Part shown: positions 42,871 to 54,070 of the stretch, in pieces | Numbering within the stretch: the first letter of the stretch is position 1 | How the letters are laid out: each line of letters opens with the position of its first letter | DNA from: Amaurobius ferox | Taxonomy: Eukaryota > Arthropoda > Arachnida > Araneae > Amaurobiidae | Assembly (NCBI GenBank): GCA_951213105.1 | Contig: OX578135.1 | Location: forward strand, 158,667,750-158,731,749 | Direction of reading: 5' to 3' | DNA length: 64,000 nt | Position numbers and translations under genes: made by a program | Notes under the pieces: generated by a model | The model's database searches: none | Seen by the model: only the letters and a program-made list of their open reading frames with translations | What the model was told of the DNA's origin: nothing

Positions 42871-44648
42871 CTAGCCGAATACCCGTTGAAAATCAACGGT
42901 CTCGCAATAAGCAATCACTGAATAATGAAAATGTTTTAATAATTCGCCTTTCACATTTATTCGACAAATCGAATATTTTGGTGTGCAGGAGAAAATATTC
43001 GGAAACTAAATTCGAGCATTTCTTCCTTTCGAATTATCTACCCTTACACTACATTAAAGTCTATCTCATCCCGAGGCACTCCTATATTATTATTTCTCCT
43101 TTGGAACTTTTTTCTGTAAAGCACATCCATAAATGAACATTTTTGAAAAACTCTGTTTGTCTTGTGTTTTTTATCAGATGATTGGCCCAAATACCAAATA
43201 TCAAGCCTCTATCACATTTAAAAGGAAGCGTGCCTCATTTAATAGGAAAATCGAACATATTAATGTGCGCAACCCTTAAAGTAGCAAATATTGGAAATCT
43301 AAAATTTCACACTCTCTTCCTTTCAAACTATCTACCCGTACATCAAATTTGAAGTCGCTATCCTATCGAGAAGCATGTTTTTCTATCACTTCACCTTTCG
43401 AACGTTTTTCTGTGTAGCACCCGGTTAAAGAACATTTTTGTCAAACTGTATTCATCTTTGGTTTTTTTTGTCAAATGGTTAGCCCATATACTAAATTTCA
43501 AGTCTCTATCACATTGTAAAGGAGGCATTTTTCATTTGTTCGGTAAATCGAACATTTTAGTGAGCGGAATCCCCTACAATAACAAATGTTGGAAAACTGA
43601 AATTGCACACTTTCTTCCTTTCCAACTTTTTAGCCGTACACTAAATTTGAAGTCTCTATCTCATCGCGAAGCATACTTTTCTAGCATTTCATCTTTCGAA
43701 TGCTTTTGTGTGGAGTACCCATTCCCTTAACTATACATTTTTGAAAAACTCTATTCTTTTTGTGACTTCTGTCAGATTATTTTCCCATATATCAAATATT
43801 AAGCCTCTATCACGTTTTAAAAGAGGCGTTTCTCCTTTATTCCGATAATCGAACATTTTGGTGTGCGGCACCCCCTAAAGTAGAAAATATTGGTAAACTG
43901 AAATTTTACAATTTCTTCCTTTCAAACTACCTACCCTTATACCAAATTTGATATCTCTATCTCAATCCGAAGCAGGGTTATTTATCAATTCACTTTTCGG
44001 ACGTTTTACTCTGGAGCACCCCCTTAAACGAACATTTTTGAAAAACTATATTTGCCTTGGGTGTTTCCATCAAATGATTAGCCCATATACCGAATTTCAA
44101 GCATCTATCAATTTTAAAGGAGCGTTTTATCATTTATTCTGCAAATCGAATATTTTTGTGTGCAGCACCCCTTTAAGTAGAAAATATTGGAAATCTGAAA
44201 TTGCACGCTTTCTTCCTTTCGAACGGTTTACCAATACACCAAATTTGACGTCTCTATCTCATCGCAAAGCATTCTTTCCTATCATTTCACTTTTCGAACG
44301 TTTTGGTGTGCTGCACCCCCTTTAAGTAGAAAATATTGGAAATCTGAAATTGCGCACTTTCTTCCTTTCGAGTAATTTACCCATATACCAAATTTGAAGT
44401 CTCTATCTCATCGCAAAGCATGCTTTCCCATCATTTCACTTTTCAAACGTTTTGGTGTGGGGCACCCCCTCTATAGAACGTTTTCGAAAAATTCGATTTT
44501 TCCAGGGGGGTTTTATCGAACCACCGAGCCGTGTAACAAATTGCAAGTCTCTATCTATTCGGGAAGTGCCTAAAAAAAGCGTGACAGACTGACAGACGGA
44601 CAGACAGACGGACAGACAGACAGACGGACACTTGGCAATTAGTATATA
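42871..44648. repeat. Satellite unit 25 (1,778 bp)
   Basis: Carries the whole diagnostic set of unit 17 (CCCATTCCC, CGAGTAATTT, CTTTTCAAACG, GTGTAACAAATT). Confidence 0.95.
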
Positions 44649-46423
44649 CTAGCCGAATACCCGTTGAAAATCAACGGTCTCGCAATAAGCAATCCCTGAA
44701 TAATGAAAATTTTTTAATAATTCGCCTTTCACATTTATTCGACAAATCGAATATTTTGGTGTGCAGGAGAAAATATTCGGAAACTAAATTCGAGCATTTC
44801 TTCCTTTCGAATTATCTACCCTTACACTACATTAAAGTCTATCTCATCCCGAGGCACTCCTATATTATTATTTCTCCTTTGGAACTTTTTTCTGTGAAGC
44901 ACATCCATAAATGAACATTTTTGAAAAACTCTGTCTTGTGTTTTTTATCAGATGATTGGCCCAAATACCAAATATCAAGCCTCTATCACATTTAAAAGGA
45001 AGCGTGCCTCATTTAATAGGAAAATCGAACATATTAATGTGCGCAACCCTTAAAGTAGCAAATATTGGAAATCTAAAATTTCACACTCTCTTCCTTTCAA
45101 ACTATCTACCCGTACATCAAATTTGAAGTCGCTATCCTATCGAGAAGCATGTTTTTCTATCACTTCACCTTTCGAACGTTTTTCTGTGTAGCACCCGGTT
45201 AAAGAACATTTTTGTCAAACTGTATTCATCTTTGGTTTTTTTTGTCAAATGGTTAGCCCATATACTAAATTTCAAGTCTCTATCACATTGTAAAGGAGGC
45301 ATTTTTCATTTGTTCGGCAAATCGAACATTTTAGTGAGCGGAATCCCCTACAATAACAAATGTTGGAAAACTGAAATTGCACACTTTCTTCCTTTCCAAC
45401 TTTTTAGCCGTACACTAAATTTGAAGTCTCTATCTCATCGCGAAGCATACTTTTCTAGCATTTCATCTTTCGAATGCTTTTGTGTGGAGTACCCATCCCC
45501 TTAACTATACATTTTTGAAAAACTCTATTCTTTTTGTGACTTTTGTCAGATTATTTTCCCATATATCAAATATTAAGCCTCTATCACGTTTTAAAAGAGG
45601 CGTTTCTCCTTTATTCCGATAATCGAACATTTTGGTGTGCGGCACCCCCTAAAGTAGAAAATATTGGTAAACTGAAATTTTACAATTTCTTCCTTTCAAA
45701 CTACCTACCCTTATACCAAATTTGATATCTCTATCTCAATCCGAAGCATTGTTATTTATCAATTCACTTTTCGAACGTTTTACTCTGGAGCACCCCCTTA
45801 AACGAACATTTTTGAAAACCTATATTTGCCTTGGGTGTTTCCATCAAATGATTAGCCCATATACCGAATTTCAAGCCTCTATCAAATTTTAAAGGAGCGT
45901 TTTATCATTTATTCTGCAAATCGAATATTTTGGTGTGCAGCACCCCCTTAAGTAGAAAATATTGGAAATCTGAAATTGCACGCTTTCTTCCTTTCGAACG
46001 GTTTACCAATACACCAAATTTGAAGTCTCTATCTCATCGCAAAGCATTCTTTCCTATCATTTCACTTTTCGAACGTTTTGGTGTGCTGCACCCCCTTTAA
46101 GTAGAAAATATTGGAAATCTGAAATTGCGCACTTTCTTCCTTTCGAGTGATTTACCCATATACTAAATTTGAAGTCTCTATCTCATCGCAAAGCATGCTT
46201 TCCCATCATTTCACTTTTCGAACGTTTTGGTGTGGGGCACCCCCTCTATAGAACGTTTTCGAAAATTTCGATTTTTCCAGGGGGGTTTTATCGAACCACC
46301 GAGCCGTGTACCAAATTGCAAGTCTCTATCTATTCGGGAAGTGCCTAAAAAAAGCGTGACAGACTGACAGACGGACAGACAGACGGACAGACAGACAGAC
46401 GGACACTTGGCAATTAGTATATA
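44649..46423. repeat. Satellite unit 26 (1,775 bp)
   Basis: Left half matches unit 18. Right half departs from it: GAAGCATTG in A4, CAAGCCTCTATCAAATTTT in B4, GAAGTC in A5 (as in unit 2), and the long allele. It looks like a recombinant. Confidence 0.93.
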
Positions 46424-48766
46424 CTAGCCGAATACCCGTTGAAAATCAACGGTCTCGCAATAAGCAATCCCTGAATAATGAAAATTTTTTAATAATTCGC
46501 CTTTCACATTTATTCGACAAATCGAATATTTTGGTGTGCAGGAGAAAATATTCGGAAACTAAATTCGAGCATTTCTTCCTTTCGAATTATCTACCCTTAC
46601 ACTACATTAAAGTCTATCTCATCCCGAGGCACTCCTATATTATTATTTCTCCTTTGGAACTTTCTTCTGTGAAGCACATCCATAAATGAACATTTTTTAA
46701 AAACTCTGTTTGTCTTGTGTTTTTTATCAGATGATTGGCCCAAATACCAAATATCAAGCCTCTATCACATTTAAAAGGAACCGTGCCTCATTTAATAGGA
46801 AAATCGAACATATTAATGTGCGCAACCCTTAAAGTAGCAAATATTGGAAATCTAAAATTTCACACTCTCTTCCTTTCAAACTATCTACCCGTACATCAAA
46901 TTTGAAGTCGCTATCCTATCGAGAAGCATGTTTTTCTATCACTTCACCTTTCGAACGTTTTTCTGTGTAGCACCCGGTTAAAGAACATTTTTGTCAAACT
47001 GTATTCATCTTTGGTTTTTTTTGTCAAATGGTTAGCCCATATACTAAATTTCAAGTCTCTATCACATTGTAAAGGAGGCATTTTTCATTTGTTCGGTAAA
47101 TCGAACATTTTAGTGAGCCGAATCCCCTACAATAACAAATGTTGGAAAACTGAAATTGCACACTTTCTTCCTTTCCAACTTTTTAGCCGTACACTAAATT
47201 TGAAGTCTCTATCTCATCGCGAAGCATACTTTTCTAGCATTTTATCTTTCGAATGCTTTTGTGTGGAGTACCCATCCCCTTAACTATACATTTTTGAAAA
47301 ACTCTATTCTTTTTGTGACTTCTGTCAGATTATTTTCCCATATATCAAATATTAAGCCTCTATCACGTTTTAAAAGAGGCGTTTCTCCTTTATTCCGATA
47401 ATCGAACATTTTGGTGTGCGGCACCCCCTAAAGTAGAAAATATTGGTAAACTGAAATTTTACAATTTCTTCCTTTCAAACTACCTACCCTTATACCAAAT
47501 TTGATATCTCTATCTCAATCCGAAGCATGGTTATTTATCAATTCACTTTTCGAACGTTTTACTCTGGAGCACCCCCTTAAACGAACATTTTTGAAAAACT
47601 ATATTTGCCTTGGGTGTTTCCATCAAATGATTAGCCCATATACCGAATTTCAAGCATCTATCAATTTTAAAGGAGCGTTTTATCATTTATTCTGCAAATC
47701 GAATATTTTGGTGTGCAGCACCCCCTTAAGTAGAAAATATTGGAAATCTGAAATTGCACGCTTTCTTCCTTTCGAGCGGTTTACCAATACACCAAATTTG
47801 AAGTCTCTATCTCATCGCAAAGCATGCTTTCCTATCATTCCACTTTTCGAACGTTTTAGTGTACGGCACCCCCTTAAGTAGAAAATATTGGAAATCTGAA
47901 ATTGCACACTTTCTTTCTTTCGAACGATTTACCCATACACCAAATTTGAAGTCTCTACCTCATCGCAAAGCATTCTTTCCTATCATTTCACTTTTCGAAC
48001 GTTTTGGTGTGCTGCACCCCCTTTAAGTAGAAAATATTGGAAATCTGAAATTGCGCACTTTCTTCCTTTCGAGTGATTTATCCATATACCAAATTTGAAG
48101 TCTCTACCTCATCGCAAAGCATTCTTTCCTATCATTTCACTTTTCGAACGTTTTGGTGTGCTGCACCCCCTTTAAGTAGAAAATATTGGAAATCTGAAAT
48201 TGCACACTTTCTTCCTTTCGAGTGATTTACCCATATACCAAATTTGAAGTCTCTATCTCATCGCAAAGCATTCTTTCCTATCATTTCACTTTTCGAACGT
48301 TTTAGTGTGCGGCACCCCTTTAAGTAGAAAATATTGGAAATCTGAAATTCCACACTTTCTTTGTTTCAAACGATTTACCTATACTCCAAACTTGAAGTCT
48401 CTATCTCATCGCAAAGCATGCTCTCCTATCATATCACTTTTCGAACGTTTTGGTGTGCTGCACCCCCTTTAAGTAGAAAATATTGGAAATCTGAAATTCC
48501 ACACTTTCTTTGTTTCAAACGATTTACCTATACTCCAAATTTGAAGTCTCTATCTCATCGCAAGGCATGCTTTCCCGTCATTTCACTTTTCGAACGTTTT
48601 GGTGTGGGGCACCCCCTCTATAGAACGTTTTCGAAAAATTCGATTTTTCCAGGATGTTTTATCGAACGACCGAGCCGTGTACCAAATTGCAAGTCTCTAT
48701 CTATTCGGGAAGTGCCTAAAAAAGGCGTGACAGACAGACAGACGGACACTTGGCAATTAGTATATA
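46424..48766. repeat. Satellite unit 27 (2,343 bp), expanded A sub-repeats
   Basis: The left part is close to the common unit. The right part has six consecutive A monomers instead of two: AATATTGG starts at 47736, 47884, 48033, 48182, 48330 and 48479, spacing 148-149 bp. The microsatellite is short. This unit marks the transition to the diverged edge. Confidence 0.92.
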
Positions 48767-50848
48767 CTAGCCGAATACCCGTTGATACTCAACTGTCTCG
48801 CATTAAGCAACCATGAATAATGTAAATTTTTGAATTATTTGTGTTTCACATTTATTCGGCAAGTCGAATATTTTAGTGTGCACAACCCCCTAAAGAAGAA
48901 AATATCGGAAAATTTAAATTGAGCACGTCGTCCTTTCGAATTATCTACCAGTACACCAAATTAAAGTCTCTATCTCATCCCGAAGCATACTATTTTACCA
49001 TCTCCCCTTTCGAACGTTTTTCTTTGGAGCACCCCCATAATGGAACATTTTTGAAAAACTCTGTTCCTGTTGTGTTTTTTATCAGATGATTGGCCCATAT
49101 ACCAAATATCAAGCCTCTATCACACTTAAAATCCAAGAGTGCCTCATTTATTCCAAAAATCGAACATATTGGTGCTCGACATCCCCTAAAGTAGCAAATA
49201 TTGGAAATCTGAAATTTGCACACATTCTTCCTTTCAAGCAATCTACCAGTACACCAAATTTGATGTCTCTATCCTATTGTGGAGCATGTTTTTCTATCAC
49301 TTCATATTTCGAACGTTTTTTCGTTTTTCTGTGTTGCACCCCTTTAAATGATCATTTTTGAAAAACCGTAATAATCTTAGGGTTTTTTTTATCAAATGAT
49401 TAGCCCATATACTAAACCTCAAGCTTCTATCACACTCTAAAGGAGGCGTTTTTCAGTTGTTCGTATAATCGAACATTTTAATGTGCGGCACCCCCTACAG
49501 TAGCAAATGTTTAAAAACTAAAATTGCACACTTTCTTCCTTTCAAACTATATACCCGTATACCAAATTTGAAGTCTCTAACTCATCGCGAAGTAAACTTT
49601 TTCTATAATTTCACACTTCGAATGTTTTTATGTGGAGTACCCACCCCCGTTAAATATATATTTTTAAAAAACTCTATTCTTCTTGGGTTTTCTATCAAAT
49701 CATTCGCCCATATACCAAATATCAAGCCACTATCACGTTCTAAAAGGGATATTTCTACTTCATTCCGAAAATTGAACACTTTATGTGCAACACCCCCTAA
49801 AGTATAAAATATTGGAAAACTGAAATTGTACACTCTCTTCCTTCCAAACTATCTACCTGTACACCAAATTTCAAATCTCTATCTCATCCAGCAGAATGTT
49901 TTCTTATCAATTCCCCTTTCGAACGTTTTCCTCTAGAGCACCCCCCTTAAACGAACGTTTCTGAAAAACTATATTCGTCTTGGGTGTTTTCATCAAATGA
50001 TTAGTCTTTATACCTAATTCCAAGCCTCTATCAAATTTTAAAAGAGACGTTTCTCATTTATTCGGTACGTCGAACATTTTGGTGTGCGGCACCCCGTTAA
50101 GTATAGAAAATATTGGTTATCTGATATTGCACACTTTCTTCCTTTCGAACGATTTACCTATACACCAAATTTGAAGTCTCTATCTCATTGCAAAACATGC
50201 TTTCCTATCATTTCACTTTTCGAAAGTTTTGGTGTGCTGCACCCCCTTAAGTAGAAAATATTGGTAAACTGAAATAGTACACTTTCTTCCTTTCAAATTA
50301 TCTACCCTTACACCAAATTTGATATCTCTATCTCATTCCAAAGTATGGTTTTTATCAATTCCCTTTTCGAAGGTTTTACTCTGGAGCACCCCCTTAAACG
50401 AACATTTTTGAAAAACTATATTCGTCTTGGGTATTTCCGTCAAATGATTAGCCCATACAGCAAATTTCAAGCCTCTATCAAATTTTAAAGGAGCGTTTTC
50501 TCATTTATCCTGTAAATCAAACATTTTGGTGTGCGGCACCCCCTTAAGTAGAAAAAATTGGAAATCTGAAATTGCACACTTTCTTCCTTTCAAACGATTT
50601 ACCCATACACCAAATTTGAAGTCTCTATCTCATCGCAAAGCATGCTTTCCCATCTTTTCACTTTTCGAACGTTTTGGTGTGGGGCACCCCCTCTATAGAA
50701 CGTTTTCAAAAAATTCGATTTTTCCAGGGGGTTTTATCGAACAACCGAGACGTGTACCAAATTGCAAGTCTCTATCTATTCGGGAAGTGCCTAAAAAACG
50801 CGTGACAGACAGACAGACAGACAGACGCCACTTGGCAATTAGTATATA
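48767..50848. repeat. Satellite unit 28 (2,082 bp), diverged
   Basis: Same order of A and B sub-repeats but with many substitutions and small indels. One hairpin arm has decayed (CCGTTGATACTCAACTG). It keeps ACCCCCTAAAG after GTGTGCA, which units 1-27 have lost, and contains an extra A-type copy around 50,100-50,250. Confidence 0.9.
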
Positions 50849-52513
50849 CTAGCCGAATACCCGTTGAAAATCAACGGTCTCGCAATAAGCAATCCCTGAA
50901 TAATGTAAATTTTATAATAATTCGCGTTTCACATTTATTCGATAAATCGAATATTTTGGTGTGCAGAACCCCCTAAAGGAGAAAATATTGGAAAACTAAA
51001 TTTTCGCACTTCTTCCTCTGTTTGTATTGTGTTTTTAATCAGATGATTGGCCCATATACCAAATATCAAGCCTCTATCACATTTAAAAGGAAGCGTGCCT
51101 CATTTATTAAGAAAATCGAACATATTAGTGTGCGCACCCCTTAAAGTAGCAAATATTGGAAATCTGAAATTTCACACTTTCTTCCTTTTAAACTATCTAC
51201 CATTACACTAAATTTGATATCTCTATCGCATTTCGAAGCATGATTTTTTATCAATTGTCTTTTCGAACGTTTCGAACGAATAGATAGAGAGACATCGGCA
51301 CCCCCTACAATAGCAAATGTTGGAAGACTGAAATTGCACACTTTCTTCCTTTCCAACTTTTTACCCGTACACCAAATTTGAAGTCTCTATCTCATCGTAA
51401 AGCATGCTTTTCAAGCATTTCATTTTTCGTATGCTTTTGTGTGGAGTACCCACCCCTTTAACTGTACATTTTTTAAAACTCTATTCTTTTTGTGATTTCT
51501 ATGAGATGTTTCGCCCATATACCAAATATAAAGCCTCTATCACGTTTTTAAAGGAGCGTTTCTCCTTTATTCCGAAAATTGAACATTTTGGTGTGCGTCA
51601 CCCCCAAAAGTAGAAAATATTGGTAAACTGAAATTGTACACTTTCGCCCTTTCGAACTATCTATCCTTACACCAAATCTGATATCTCTATCTCATTCCAA
51701 AGCATGGTTTTTTTTATCAATTAACTTTTCGAACGTTTTACTCTGGAGCACCCCCTTAAACGAACATTTTTGAAAAACTGTATTCGTCTTGGGTGTTTTC
51801 GTCAAATTATTAACCCATATACCAAATTTTAAACCTCTATTAAAATTTAAAGGCGTATTTTCTCATTTATTCGGTAAATCGAACGTTTTGGTGTGCGACA
51901 TCCCCTTAAGTAGAAAATATTGGAAATCTGAAATTGCACACTTTCTTCCTTTCGAACGATTTACCCATACACCGAATTTGAAGTCTCTATCTCATCGCAA
52001 TTTTCGAACCTTTTGGTGTGCGGCACCCCCTTAAGTAGAAAATATTGGAAATCTGAAATTCCACACTTTCTTTGTTTCAAACGGTTTACCCATACTCCAA
52101 ACTTGAAGTCTCTATCTTATCATAAAGCATGCTCTCCTATCATATCACTTTTCGAACGTTTTGGTGTGCTGCACTCCCCTCCCCCTTAAGGATAAAATAT
52201 TGGAAATCTGAAATTGCACACTTTCTTCCTTTCGAGAGATTTACCCATACACCAAATTTGAAGTCTCTATCTCATCGCAAAAAATGCTTTCCCGTCATTT
52301 CACTTTTCGAACGTTTTGGTGTGGGGCACCCCCTCTATAGAACGTTTTCGAAAAATTCGATTTTTCCAGGGGGTTTTATCGAACGACCGATCCGTGTACC
52401 AAATTGCAAGTCTCTATCTATTCGGGAAGTACCTAAAAAAGGCGTGACAGACAGACAGGCGGACAGACAGACGGACACTTGGCAATTAATATATATAATA
52501 ATAATAATAATAA
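50849..52513. repeat. Satellite unit 29 (1,665 bp), diverged and rearranged
   Basis: Intact hairpin and junction at its left end. A1 is fused directly to B1 near 51,015 (TTCTTCCTCTGTTTG), so most of A1 is deleted. Around 51,250-51,300 B2 is lost and replaced by a short inverted piece. It ends in an AT-rich run and (TAA)n instead of the usual palindrome. Confidence 0.88.
52492..52513. repeat. AT-rich and (TAA)n microsatellite at the unit 29/30 junction
   Basis: Between GGCAATTA and ACTAGCCGAATACCC, where other units have the 12-bp palindrome, there is an ATATATA run followed by about five TAA repeats. The expansion sits exactly at the inferred element boundary. Confidence 0.85.
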
Positions 52514-53231
52514 CTAGCCGAATACCCGTTGGAAATCAACGGTCTCGCAATAAGCAACCCCTGAATATTGTCATTTTTTTTTAATAATTCGCGTTTCACA
52601 TTTATTCGGCAAATCGAGTATTTTAGTGTGCGGAACCCCCCTAAAGAAAAAATATTGTAAATTTTAAATTGCGCACGTCTTCCTTTCGAACTATCTACCA
52701 GTACCCCAAATTAAAGTCTCTATCTGATCCCGAAGCATACTATTTTATCATCTCCCCTTTCGAACGTTTTTCTGTGGAACACACCCATAAATGAACATTT
52801 TTGAAAAACTCTGTTCGCCTTGGGTTTCTTATCAGATGATTGGACCATATACCAAATATCAAGTCTCTATCACATTTAAAGGAATCGTGTCTCATTTATT
52901 CCGAAAATCGAACATATTGGTGTTCGGCACTCCCTAAAGTTACAAATATTGGAAATCTGAAATTGCACACTTTCTTCCTTTCAAACTATCTACCAGTACA
53001 CCAAATTTGATGTCTCTATCCTATCGCGAAGCATGTTTTTCTATCACTTCATATTTCGAACGTTTTTCTGTGTTGCACCCCCCTTACATGATCATTTTTG
53101 AAAAACCGTAATAATTGTAGTGTTTTTATATCAAATGATTTCCGCATATACTAAATTTCAAGCCTCTATCACATTGTAAAGGAGGCGTTTTTCATTTTTT
53201 CGTCAAATCGAACATTTTAGTGTACGGCACC
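52514..53231. repeat. Satellite unit 30, truncated on the right
   Basis: Contains the cap, A1, B1, A2 and most of B2 (ending TGTACGGCACC), then breaks off. The next bases no longer match the satellite. The hairpin has one changed arm base (CCGTTGG). Confidence 0.88.
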
Positions 53232-53269
53232 ATCTAACTCTTTTGTACTGTACTGTGGAAAGTTGTCAC

Positions 53270-54070
53270 TGGACTATTATGTGTGGAATGAAAGAGAGAT
53301 TTTTATCAAGCGTGAGGCCCAAGTATTTCAGTGTTGTTGTAATAAGTATGTTGATTCCTTCTAACTTGAAAATTGGTTTTTTGCATGAGTGCTGTGGCTT
53401 GCCAATAATAATGACTTTTGTTTTTCCAGTTGCTGTAAATGAAAAGTTCTTGATTGTTGTGCGAAGTTATCTACGACTTGATTTATCACCAGTTCAAGAT
53501 TCCTTATGGACTTGCCTTTCGTTAGAGTTACAAAGTCGTCGGTGTAGGGTATTACTTGAGTATTTGAATTTTGATATTTATTTAAGAGAATTTCATTTGC
53601 TACCAAGTTCCACAGTAGTGGCCCCAGATATGAACCCTCAGGGCAACCTCCATAGATGTTTATATATTCCATCTTTGCTACAATGCTAAAATAAATTTGT
53701 CTGTCCTGCATGTAGCTGTTAATTGTGTTGACGATGCAGCTTAGGTAGTCTAGTTTCTTATGGGTAATTATTATGTGTTGCCATCTTAGGTTATCAAAAG
53801 CTCCCTTATTATCAATAGAGGCGAGGACTGAATAATAACCAGTTGATTTACTGCTGTTGACGTAGTTAATTGTGTGATGTACTGCGTGTTCTGTGGATGT
53901 ATTTTCCCAGACGCCATATTGGAATTATGGCGCCATAATGGAATTGATATAGTTTGTAGCTTGACTCCAAGAAGTAAGTTAATCTCTTGAATATAACTTT
54001 TTCAGGGATTTTACTGGCCGTTAGGAATAAACATGTTAGTCTGTAATGAGAAGGTAGTGGTATGAATTTC
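53270..54070 (-). pseudogene. Non-LTR retrotransposon reverse transcriptase fragment (Jockey/R1-like), disrupted
   Basis: Translated on the minus strand, the motifs appear in the order expected for an RT domain. HYRLTCLFLTASKIPEK near 54,050-54,000 resembles the usual YRPIxLLPxxxKIxEK. STEHAVHHTINYV and SIDNKGAFDN (53,890-53,790) give motif A with its aspartate. GCPEGSYLGPLLWNL (about 53,650-53,605) is motif B. YTDD (about 53,545) replaces the usual YADD catalytic box. KYLGLTLDKNLSF (about 53,320-53,285) is the thumb-proximal KYLGVTLD motif. The parts lie in different frames: a stop at 53,925-53,927 and a frame change near 53,430-53,450 interrupt the reading. No endonuclease, 3' UTR or tail is seen, so both ends are truncated. 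The long plus-strand frame over the same bases is an antisense shadow. Confidence 0.88.

Larger units (their letters stand above)
1..53231. repeat. Satellite array of ~1.77-kb higher-order units, 29 complete units plus two partial ones
   Basis: Direct head-to-tail repetition is visible throughout. The unit junction (palindrome TAGTATATACTA followed by GCCGAATACCCG) recurs with CTAG starting at 405, 2182, 3949, 5715, 7493, 9261, 11039, 12803, 14571, 16337, 18103, 19881, 21647, 23425, 25191, 26957, 28723, 30501, 32263, 34041, 35807, 37573, 39339, 41105, 42871, 44649, 46424, 48767 and 50849; at 52514 the CTAG is kept but the palindrome is replaced by an AT/TAA run. Most of the length variation has three sources: a 12-bp GACAGACGGACA step in the microsatellite, a 2-bp TC insertion and a 4-bp deletion. 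Units before about 46.4 kb differ by only a few bases; those after 48.7 kb are much more diverged. The array runs off the left edge of the window and ends at about 53,231 against an RT fossil. No frame is conserved across sub-repeats, because the sub-repeat length (148-149 bp) is not a multiple of three. Confidence 0.97.

Noticed and set aside
992..48000. Repeated 80-151-codon open frames in every satellite unit (for example 1482-1859 and its copies)
   Set aside because: They follow the satellite exactly, start at different points of the sub-repeats, and are cut by 1-4-bp indels without compensation. The 148-149-bp monomer does not keep frame. Composition is that of translated repeat DNA.
48990..52584. 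Longer frames in the diverged units (for example 48,361-48,816, 50,526-50,852, 52,129-52,584)
   Set aside because: They are lengthened only because copied A monomers happen to stay open. Each ends by reading through the GACA microsatellite as RQTD-type residues.
1..53231. CRISPR array
   Set aside because: Repeats are long, contiguous and related to each other, with no unique spacers; the genome is eukaryotic.
53243..53689. 148-codon plus-strand frame
   Set aside because: Antisense shadow of the reverse-transcriptase motifs, which are clear on the minus strand.
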